Assembly (NCBI GenBank): GCA_900552875.1
Contig: USCS01000030.1
Location: 1-12,218 of the forward strand
Reading direction: 5' to 3'
Origin: an uncultured Collinsella sp.
GTDB lineage: Bacteria > Actinomycetota > Coriobacteriia > Coriobacteriales > Coriobacteriaceae
Length of the DNA stretch: 12,218 nt
The notes below the pieces were generated by a model. It did not search any database. It worked only from the letters and a program-made list of their open reading frames with translations, and was not told the DNA's origin. Positions 5,985 to 12,218 of the stretch are shown one piece after another. Every line of letters starts with the position of its first letter. Within the stretch, counting starts at the first letter, position 1. A program made the translations under genes and the position numbers.

Positions 5985-6017
5985 CGGGATTTCCCGCAGC
6001 GCACCCGCCAAAAAGGG

Positions 6018-6067
6018 ACAGGTTTGTTTTGGCAGGTTTAGCGTTTTACCTACCAAAATAAACCTGT
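6018..6067. repeat. 20-bp-arm palindromic repeat between nikR and hypF
   Basis: Arms 6018-6037 and 6048-6067 are complementary at 18 of 20 positions plus one G-T pair, around a ten-base loop. No T run follows, so it is a poor intrinsic terminator in the plus direction. The outer part (AGGGACAG) resembles the arm of the palindrome at the end of the window. It looks like a dispersed REP-type element. A small perfect hairpin (5984-5997) directly after the nikR stop lies just before it. Confidence 0.7.
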
Positions 6068-6100
6068 CTATTTTGGTCGGTTTTGATGAGGGAGAGCCGC

Positions 6101-8779
6101 ATGCGGCATGTGCATATTCATGTGACGGGCATTGTGCAGGGCGTTGGCATGCGGCCGTTTGTGTATCGCGAGGCCATGGCGCATGGCATCTGCGGCTGGG
6201 TGCTCAACGCAGGCGACGGCGTGCATGTCGAGGCGCATGCCTCGGGTGCGGCCGTCGACGGCTTTGTCGCCGCGCTGTCGGAGCACGCACCCGCGGCTGC
6301 CCGCGTGGAGCGCGTCGACGTTGCGGATTTGGAGCCCGACACTTGGGATGACGCCAATGAGCAGGACTTTCGCATTGTGGCGTCACAGGATAAGACTGCA
6401 CATACGACGCTCATCTCGCCCGATATCGCCACCTGCGACGACTGCCTGCACGAACTGTTCGACCCCGCTGATCGACGCCACCACTACCCCTTTATCAACT
6501 GCACCAACTGCGGACCGCGCTTTACCATCATCCGCTCGCTGCCTTATGACCGAGCGGCCACCTCTATGGATCGCTTTCCCATGTGCCCCGAATGCGCCGC
6601 GGAGTATGCCGGCCCACTTGACCGGCGCTTTCATGCGCAGCCCGATGCCTGCTTTGACTGCGGGCCGCATATTACCTGGCGCGAGGCGGCAGGCGGCATG
6701 GTGCTCGAGAGCTCAGAGGCGACGCCGGCTGTCGGCGACACGCGCGAGTCTAGCGACGCTATTATCGAGCGCTGTGTCGAGCTGCTCGAGGCCGGCGGCA
6801 TTGTTGCCATCAAGGGCCTGGGCGGATTCCATCTGGCTTGCGACGCCGCCAACGAGCAAGCAGTAGTCGAGCTGCGCCGTCACAAGCGCCGCAGCAACAA
6901 GCCGCTTGCCGTTATGGTGCGCGACCTTACCGATGCCGAGCGCCTGTGCCGTGTCAACGACGCCGAGCGCGACTTGCTGGCCGGCAGCATCCGCCCCATC
7001 GTGCTGCTGCGCCGGCGTGGTGTTGGCATGGGAGATTCCTTCGATGCTCTCGCACTTGCGCCGTCCGTTGCGCACGATCTGCCCGAGCTCGGCGTCATGC
7101 TCCCCTATACCCCGCTTCAGCATCTGCTGCTTGCCGCGGCAGAAACGCATGGCATGCACGCGCTGGTTATGACCAGCGGAAACTTGAGCGAAGAGCCCAT
7201 CGAGACCGATGACGATCTTGCCTGGGAGCATCTCGTTGCCGCCGGCATCGCCGACGCGCTGCTCGGCAATGACCGCGCGATCCTCTCGCGCTACGACGAC
7301 TCCGTGGTACGTGTGGTCGACGGGGTCGTTATGCCCGTGCGCCGCGCTCGCGGGTACGCCCCGCAGCCGTTGCCGCTGCCGGCACTCGCCAGCGCCGCGC
7401 CCTGTGTGCTCGCCTGCGGCCCGCAGCAAAAGGCCACGATCGCACTCACGCGCGAAGACGCGAATGGAACGTCGGCCTGTTTTGTGTCGCAGCATATCGG
7501 CGATGTCGAAAACGGTGCGACTTTCGATGCGTGGAATGCGGCACGCACGCGACTGGAAGACCTTTTTGACCTAGCGCCCGCCGCGCTGGCCTGCGACTTG
7601 CACCCCAGCTACCTATCGAGTCAGTGGGCACGCGAACAGGCGCGCGAGCGCAATCTGCCGCTTATCGAAGTCCAGCACCATCATGCGCATATCGCGAGCG
7701 TGATGGCTGAGGCTATCGCCACAGGACAGCTTGCACCCAATGCGCGCGTACTTGGCATCGCCTTCGATGGAACGGGCGCTGGCACCGACGGAACCATTTG
7801 GGGCGGTGAGTTTCTTGTCGCCGGCCTCGCCGATTTTGAGCGCACCGCGCACCTGCGTACCTGGGCACTCCCCGGTGGCGCCGCATCTGTGCGCGACGCC
7901 CGACGCAACGCCTTTGCCCTGCTGAGCGAGCTCGATCTACTCGAACATCCGGGTGCCGCGGGACTCCTGGGCGGCCTCGATGAGCAGACGCGCAGTATCA
8001 CGACCACGATGATCAAGCGGAACATCAACAGCCCGCGAACGAGCAGTATGGGCCGTCTGTTTGACGCCGCGGCGGCGATCTTGGACATCTGCGGCACTGC
8101 AACCTACGAGGGCGAACCCGCCATCGAGCTCGAGGCCGCCGCCTGGCGCGCTTTTAGCGACGAAAACAGCCATTTCACTGGCAATCAGGCTGGCGTATCC
8201 GCATCCGTCTCAACATCGCTGGACAGTTTGTTCAGATATGTATTAACTACTGACCCCCTATCCCGCATTTTTGCCTCAGATTTGGCCAAAAAAGGCTCTC
8301 CAGACACCCTATTTGCGGCAAATATGTCTGCCGAACACCCCAAATCAACCCATTTGAGGTGTTCGCGGACGGCTTTTGCCACCCAGAGCCCATCACAAAA
8401 ATACGTATCTGAACTAACTGTCCAGGCGGCCTCGGATAGCTCCCTCGTTCTGGACCAAAAACCACTTTTTGAGGCGCTTTTGAGTGGAATCGAGGCCGGT
8501 GTGCCGGCCGACAAGCTCGCACTCGACTTCCATATCGCCATTGCACGCGCATCGGCCCAAGTCGCAAGCGAGATCTGCGCCCGCGAAGGCATCGACATCG
8601 TCGCACTCTCGGGCGGCGTGTTCATGAACCGACTTTTGCTTCAGCTCCTCACGCGCGAACTCAAAGACGCCGGTCTTGCCGTCTTGGTTCCGCACACCGT
8701 GCCCGTCAACGACGGCTGCATCGCCTACGGCCAGGCGGCGGTCGCCCGCGCTCGGCTCGCGCAGGTCATACCGCAGTAG
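6101..8779 (+). CDS. hypF: HypF carbamoyltransferase, interrupted in frame by a structured repeat
   Basis: HypF converts carbamoyl phosphate to a thiocarbamate on HypE, the source of the two cyanides of [NiFe]-hydrogenase. Domains in order: acylphosphatase-like (residues 3-88, HVHIHVTGIVQGVGMRPFVY), two zinc fingers (Cys112 and Cys115 onward; CPEC and CFDC further on), a YrdC-like domain (KRRSNKPLAVM near 262-272) and a Kae1/TobZ-like domain with the metal-binding HHHAH at 526-530 and SGGVFMNR from 837. ATG 6101 follows a GAGGGAGAG ribosome site at suitable spacing; TTG 6083 and ATG 6086 upstream are less likely. The protein has 892 residues, well above the roughly 750-800 usual for the family. 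Residues 707-775 are encoded by a low-GC palindromic insert within the Kae1-like domain, between the ELEAAAWRAF segment and LDFHIAIARA. Without it the protein would have 823 residues. The conserved motifs on both sides are intact. Confidence 0.95.
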   Translation: MRHVHIHVTGIVQGVGMRPFVYREAMAHGICGWVLNAGDGVHVEAHASGAAVDGFVAALSEHAPAAARVERVDVADLEPDTWDDANEQDFRIVASQDKTAHTTLISPDIATCDDCLHELFDPADRRHHYPFINCTNCGPRFTIIRSLPYDRAATSMDRFPMCPECAAEYAGPLDRRFHAQPDACFDCGPHITWREAAGGMVLESSEATPAVGDTRESSDAIIERCVELLEAGGIVAIKGLGGFHLACDAANEQAVVELRRHKRRSNKPLAVMVRDLTDAERLCRVNDAERDLLAGSIRPIVLLRRRGVGMGDSFDALALAPSVAHDLPELGVMLPYTPLQHLLLAAAETHGMHALVMTSGNLSEEPIETDDDLAWEHLVAAGIADALLGNDRAILSRYDDSVVRVVDGVVMPVRRARGYAPQPLPLPALASAAPCVLACGPQQKATIALTREDANGTSACFVSQHIGDVENGATFDAWNAARTRLEDLFDLAPAALACDLHPSYLSSQWAREQARERNLPLIEVQHHHAHIASVMAEAIATGQLAPNARVLGIAFDGTGAGTDGTIWGGEFLVAGLADFERTAHLRTWALPGGAASVRDARRNAFALLSELDLLEHPGAAGLLGGLDEQTRSITTTMIKRNINSPRTSSMGRLFDAAAAILDICGTATYEGEPAIELEAAAWRAFSDENSHFTGNQAGVSASVSTSLDSLFRYVLTTDPLSRIFASDLAKKGSPDTLFAANMSAEHPKSTHLRCSRTAFATQSPSQKYVSELTVQAASDSSLVLDQKPLFEALLSGIEAGVPADKLALDFHIAIARASAQVASEICAREGIDIVALSGGVFMNRLLLQLLTRELKDAGLAVLVPHTVPVNDGCIAYGQAAVARARLAQVIPQ
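8219..8425. mobile_element. 207-bp MITE-like palindromic element inserted in frame in hypF
   Basis: The terminal inverted repeats (8219-8244 and 8400-8425, 26 bp each) begin CTGGACAGTT and match at 24 positions, with one of the other two a T-G pair. Inside lie two more hairpins: 8301-8330 (CAGACA/TGTCTG plus TATTTG/CAAATA with a CCC bulge) and 8332-8365 (14-bp arms with one mismatch), plus the palindrome TTTGGCCAAA at 8281-8290. The block is visibly AT-richer than the rest of hypF and is exactly 69 codons long with no stop in the hypF frame. I see no convincing target duplication. It encodes no transposase, so it would need one in trans. Confidence 0.75.
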
Positions 8780-8910
8780 GTTGTTTGGCCAGCCTATGCG
8801 CCGCCGTCTCACAGGTGTAACGCGTTTGCCCGCAACCCCCGCGAGCGCTACCATCAACTGATGGATTATTAAGCGCCTATCCAGCGCAAAGCGTATAAAA
8901 GGGGAACATT

Positions 8911-9171
8911 ATGTGCCTTGCCGTTCCCGGTAAAGTGGTCAAACGCGACGACGACCTCAAGGCGACCGTCGACATGATGGGCATCGAGCGCCCCGTGTCG
9001 CTGCGACTTGTGCCGACGGCACAGGTGGGCGACTATGTTCTCGTACACGCCGGCTTTGGCATCCAGATTGTCGACGAGCAGGAAGCTCAAGAGACGCTCG
9101 ACCTGGTCAATACCATGACTGAGCTGGTCGAAGAGGACCAGCTGGTCACCAACCCGGCCGAGGCATACTAG
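8911..9171 (+). CDS. hypC: HypC hydrogenase maturation chaperone
   Basis: The 86-residue protein begins with the family signature MCLAVPG, whose Cys2 (exposed after Met removal) is the ligand that holds iron and contacts HypD and the hydrogenase large subunit precursor. The conserved VHAGF segment with His46 is present. HypC carries the Fe(CN)2CO unit between HypD and the large subunit. The ribosome site is AAAGGGGAAC (8897-8906). The 131 bases after hypF contain a short hairpin (8851-8864) and a TATAAA-like box at 8894-8899 but no clear promoter. The stop codon overlaps the hypD start by one base. Length and motifs are normal. Confidence 0.96.
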   Translation: MCLAVPGKVVKRDDDLKATVDMMGIERPVSLRLVPTAQVGDYVLVHAGFGIQIVDEQEAQETLDLVNTMTELVEEDQLVTNPAEAY

Positions 9172-10283
9172 TGGCGGCGGCACAGCCGGTTCACTCCGGT
9201 ATCGACTTTTCGGCATTCCGCGACCCACGGCTCGCTCGCGAGCTCATCGACCGCATTCATGAGCTTGTCGGCGACCGCAGCATCAACCTTATGGAAGTCT
9301 GCGGCACGCATACCGTGAGCATTGGCCGCTATGGTTTTCGCTCCATTATGCCGGCGGGGCTCAAACTGTTGAGCGGCCCGGGCTGCCCCGTCTGCGTTAC
9401 CGCGAACCGCGACATCGACCACGCAATCGCACTCGCCAAGATGGACGGCGCCATCATCACTACCTTTGGTGACATGATGCGCGTGCCCGGATCGTCTACC
9501 TCGCTTGCCGCGCAAAAGGCAGCCGGACGCGACATCCACATCGTCTACTCGCCACTCAATGCGCTCGATATTGCCGAGCACAACCCCGACCGCCCGGTCA
9601 TCTTTATGGGCGTGGGCTTTGAGACTACGACGCCCACCATCGCCGCCGCCATCCTAGAGGCAGATGCGCGCGGGCTCCAGAACTTCTCGGTCTATTGCGC
9701 CCACAAGACCACGCCACCGGCGCTGCGCACGATTGCCAACGACCCCGAGACGACCATCGACGGCTTTATCCTGCCGGGCCATGTCGCCACCATCACTGGG
9801 CTTGCACCCTTTGGCTTTTTGGCCGACGAGTTTAAGACCCCGGGCGTGGTTACCGGATTTGAACCGGTCGATATTCTGCAGGGCATCTGCATGCTGGTCC
9901 AGATGGTCGTTGAGGGGAGGCCCGCGATCGACAACGCGTACCGTCGCGGCGTCAATGCGGACGGCAATCCCGTAGCACGCCAGCTGGTCGAGCAGGTGTT
10001 TGAGCCGTGCGATACCACGTGGCGCGGGCTGGGACCGATTGCCGCCTCGGGCCTTTCCATCCGTCCCGAGTTCTCGCGTTTTGACGCCGGCACCCGCTAT
10101 GACGTGCCCGTTGAACCGACGGTCGAGCCGCGCGGATGCCGTTGCGGCGACGTACTGCGCGGGGCCATAGCGCCGAGCGACTGTCCGCTGTTCGGCCACG
10201 CCTGCACGCCCGAGCATCCTGTTGGCCCGTGCATGGTGAGCTCGGAAGGCAGCTGCGCGGCACATTATCGTTATCATGACTAG
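9171..10283 (+). CDS. hypD: HypD hydrogenase maturation iron-sulfur protein
   Basis: The 370-residue protein forms with HypC the scaffold on which the Fe(CN)2CO cofactor is assembled. The redox and iron-binding cysteines are present: Cys44 in MEVCGTHT, and Cys72 and Cys75 in GPGCPVC. The MGVGFETTTP and LPGHVATITG motifs are also present. The C-terminal cysteine cluster for the 4Fe-4S centre is intact (Cys323, 325, 338, 345, 354 and 362). Translation starts at GTG 9171, overlapping the hypC stop (TAGTG), which implies coupled synthesis of the two partners. There is no separate ribosome site apart from those inside the end of hypC. Length and domain order are as in other bacteria. Confidence 0.97.
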   Translation: MAAAQPVHSGIDFSAFRDPRLARELIDRIHELVGDRSINLMEVCGTHTVSIGRYGFRSIMPAGLKLLSGPGCPVCVTANRDIDHAIALAKMDGAIITTFGDMMRVPGSSTSLAAQKAAGRDIHIVYSPLNALDIAEHNPDRPVIFMGVGFETTTPTIAAAILEADARGLQNFSVYCAHKTTPPALRTIANDPETTIDGFILPGHVATITGLAPFGFLADEFKTPGVVTGFEPVDILQGICMLVQMVVEGRPAIDNAYRRGVNADGNPVARQLVEQVFEPCDTTWRGLGPIAASGLSIRPEFSRFDAGTRYDVPVEPTVEPRGCRCGDVLRGAIAPSDCPLFGHACTPEHPVGPCMVSSEGSCAAHYRYHD

Positions 10284-10312
10284 CCCAAACACCCTCGATT
10301 GGAGTTTTCGAT

Positions 10313-11347
10313 ATGTCCCATAGCGTCACCGATAGCACTGTCCTGCTGGGCCACGGCTCCGGCGGGCAGATGATGAAGCGCATTATCGACGAGGTCTTTC
10401 TGGATGCCTTTGGGTCGCCCGAGCTGCTCGAAGGCAACGATGCCGGTGTCGCCGCCCTGCCCGCGAGCGGGCACATCGCCATGTCGACCGACAGCTTTGT
10501 GGTGACGCCGCAGTTCTTTCCCGGCGGCAATATCGGCAGGCTCGCCGTGTGCGGAACCGTCAACGACGTCGCGACCTCGGGCGCCAACGTGCGCTACCTT
10601 TCGTGCGGCTTTATCCTCGAAGAGGGCTATCCCATGGATAAACTGCGTCAGATTGTGCAGACCATGGCCGAGACGGCGCGCGAGGCAGGCGTCAAAATCA
10701 TCACCGGCGACACCAAGGTGGTCGAGCGCGGCGGGGCCGACGGCGTCTACATCAACACCGCCGGCGTGGGCGAGGTTCCTACGGGCGTGACGCTCAGCGG
10801 CGCCAACTGCCAGCCCGGCGACGTCATCCTGGTCTCGGGCACGCTAGGCGACCACGGTATCGCCATCATGAGCCAGCGCGAGGGCCTGGCGTTCTCGAGC
10901 AGCATCGAGAGCGACGCCGCGCCGCTCAACCACCTGATTGCCGACGTGCTGGCCGCCGCCCCCGACACGCGCTGCTTCCGCGACCCCACGCGCGGAGGCC
11001 TGGCCTCCACGCTCAACGAGTTTGCGCAGGCCAGCGGCGTTGCCATGGAGATTGACGAGGGCGCCGTACCCGTGCGCCCCGACGTGCAGGCCGCCTGCGA
11101 GATGCTCGGCTACGACGTGCTGCAGGTTGCCAACGAGGGCAAGATGGTCGCCGTGGTGCCAGCCGAGCAGGCCGACGCGGCGCTAGCGGCCATGCGCGCC
11201 GCCCGCTACGGCAAGAACGCCGCCATCATCGGTCGCGTGCTGCCGGTCGCCGAAGGTGCTCGTCCCGCCGTGCGTGTGCGCACCGGCTGGGGCTCGACGC
11301 GTATCCTCGACATGCTCGTGGGAGAGCAGCTGCCCAGGATCTGCTAG
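10313..11347 (+). CDS. hypE: HypE, thiocyanate-forming ATPase of hydrogenase maturation
   Basis: The 344-residue protein belongs to the PurM/AIR-synthase superfamily. HypE accepts the carbamoyl group from HypF on its C-terminal cysteine and dehydrates it with ATP to thiocyanate, which supplies cyanide to HypC-HypD. Visible motifs are GHGSGGQMM (13-21), the nucleotide-binding STDSFVVTP (58-66), GTVNDVATSGA (81-91) and TGDTKVVERG (131-140). The chain ends PRIC, so the essential terminal Cys344 is in place. GGAG at 10301-10304 is its ribosome site, 29 bases separate it from hypD, and it is the last gene of the hyp cluster. No terminator with a T run is seen before the next gene. Confidence 0.97.
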   Translation: MSHSVTDSTVLLGHGSGGQMMKRIIDEVFLDAFGSPELLEGNDAGVAALPASGHIAMSTDSFVVTPQFFPGGNIGRLAVCGTVNDVATSGANVRYLSCGFILEEGYPMDKLRQIVQTMAETAREAGVKIITGDTKVVERGGADGVYINTAGVGEVPTGVTLSGANCQPGDVILVSGTLGDHGIAIMSQREGLAFSSSIESDAAPLNHLIADVLAAAPDTRCFRDPTRGGLASTLNEFAQASGVAMEIDEGAVPVRPDVQAACEMLGYDVLQVANEGKMVAVVPAEQADAALAAMRAARYGKNAAIIGRVLPVAEGARPAVRVRTGWGSTRILDMLVGEQLPRIC

Positions 11348-11472
11348 CGGCAAAGGCTTGCGCTGGCGCGATGCGCCCCGATGCCGTTAAAGATGTTCAG
11401 ATTCCAGGCACGCCCGACGCGCAAGCCCAGTATCATGGGGTGCGCTTTACAACTCAAACGGCAGGAGCACCC

Positions 11473-12141
11473 ATGACAGCTGCTTATTCCCATGTGATCT
11501 TTGATCTGGACGGCACCATCCTCAATACGCTCGAGGACCTGGCGACAGCCGGCAACCATACCTGCGAGCTGCACGGCTGGCCCGCGTTTGCCGTGGACGA
11601 GTACCGCTACAAGGTGGGAAACGGCATGCTCAAGCTGGTCGAGCGCTTTATGCCCGCCGAGTACGCGGGCGACGGCCGCATGTTTGAGCAGACGCTCGCC
11701 GAGTTTAGGGCTTATTACGGCGAGCACAAGGAGGACCACACCGCCCCCTATGCCGGCACGGTCGAGATGCTCGACCGTCTGCGCGCCGCGGGCGTTGAGC
11801 TTGCCGTGCTCACCAACAAGGACCATATTTCGGCGGCTCCGCTTATCGAAAAGTACTTTGGCCCCGATCGTTTTGCGCTGGTGCAGGGTCGTGTCGACGC
11901 GTTTCCACCCAAGCCCGAGGCTCCCGTCACGCTGCATGTAATGGAGGAGCTGGGCGCCGACCCGGCGACCACGCTCTACGTTGGCGATTCGAATGTCGAT
12001 GTTCTGACCGGCCACAATGCCGGCCTTAAGAGCGCCGGCGTCACCTGGGGCTTCCGCGGCCGAGCAGAGCTCGAAGCCGCCGGCGCCGACTACGTAGTGG
12101 ACACCCAGGACGAACTCGCCGCGCTGATCTTGGGCGAGTAG
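11473..12141 (+). CDS. HAD-family phosphatase, phosphoglycolate phosphatase-like
   Basis: The 222-residue protein carries all four HAD motifs: nucleophile Asp11 and acid/base Asp13 in FDLDGT, Thr114 in VLTNKD, Lys147 in PPKPEA and Asp172/Asp176 in VGDSNVDV. The cap inserted between motifs I and II is alpha-helical (about residues 16-90), as in the Gph/beta-phosphoglucomutase group. Phosphoglycolate phosphatase is the closest description, which would make it a scavenger of 2-phosphoglycolate from DNA repair; the substrate cannot be fixed from sequence, since pyrophosphatase and sugar-phosphatase relatives look alike. ATG 11473 was chosen for the AGGAG site (11463-11467); an upstream in-frame ATG at 11371 lacks one. 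TATCAT at 11431-11436 may be a -10. It is probably its own transcription unit and not part of the hydrogenase pathway. Confidence 0.9.
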   Translation: MTAAYSHVIFDLDGTILNTLEDLATAGNHTCELHGWPAFAVDEYRYKVGNGMLKLVERFMPAEYAGDGRMFEQTLAEFRAYYGEHKEDHTAPYAGTVEMLDRLRAAGVELAVLTNKDHISAAPLIEKYFGPDRFALVQGRVDAFPPKPEAPVTLHVMEELGADPATTLYVGDSNVDVLTGHNAGLKSAGVTWGFRGRAELEAAGADYVVDTQDELAALILGE

Positions 12142-12165
12142 CGAGCCGCCCACCAATAAGTTGCG

Positions 12166-12218
12166 GTGAAATAGGGACTGATTGCCGGCCTACTGCCCCC
12201 AAACAGTCCCTATTTCAC
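12166..12218. repeat. 15-bp-arm palindromic repeat at the window edge
   Basis: GTGAAATAGGGACTG (12166-12180) is matched perfectly by its complement at 12204-12218, around a 23-base spacer. The element ends with the window and could continue. It follows the HAD gene and may end its transcript, though a T run is not visible. The AGGGACTG core resembles the AGGGACAG of the 6018-6067 palindrome. Confidence 0.75.

Noticed and set aside
12166..12218. CRISPR repeat
   Set aside because: It is a single palindrome with one spacer-like loop and no repetition within the window.

Overview
The window looks like a piece of a Coriobacteriia chromosome, probably Collinsella or a close relative. This is inferred from the gene content, the GC-rich codon use right of about 4.6 kb and the style of the small palindromic repeats; no rRNA or other marker gene is present to prove it. 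The window has two parts of different character: a mobile-element remnant (1 to about 4530) and an ordinary chromosomal segment devoted mainly to nickel and [NiFe]-hydrogenase maturation (about 4530 to 12218).

Left part. The window opens inside the 3' end of a type IA topoisomerase-like gene of the kind carried by conjugative elements. Two small genes follow: a 58-residue protein with a Flp-type prepilin motif, which is easy to miss, and a 159-residue protein that resembles only the all-alpha domain of VirD4/TraG coupling proteins. After a strong terminator comes a new transcription unit: a 23-codon leader ORF resembling the start of an XRE repressor, coupled to two tandem paralogous genes of unknown function. 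A long bidirectional terminator separates these from a convergent minus-strand gene that has lost its 5' end. An IS200/IS605 element (tnpA, tnpB, omega-RNA region, terminal hairpins) is inserted there, and it forms the junction with the chromosomal genes.

Right part. trxA (thioredoxin) stands alone with its own terminator. A two-gene unit follows: an 82-residue helical protein and nikR, the nickel-responsive repressor, here with an unusual His/Cys-rich N-terminal extension encoded partly by five GAGCAC hexamers. Next comes hypF-hypC-hypD-hypE. HypF and HypE make the cyanide ligand from carbamoyl phosphate, and HypC and HypD assemble Fe(CN)2CO for the hydrogenase active site. A phosphoglycolate-phosphatase-like HAD hydrolase ends the window. 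The pairing of a nickel sensor with the maturation genes suggests a nickel-dependent hydrogenase elsewhere in the genome; hypA, hypB and the structural genes are not in this window.

The most striking observation is inside hypF. A 207-bp block (8219-8425) has 26-bp terminal inverted repeats, two further internal hairpins and a visibly lower GC content. It is exactly 69 codons long and open in the hypF frame, so it looks like a miniature mobile element that is read through as part of the HypF protein.
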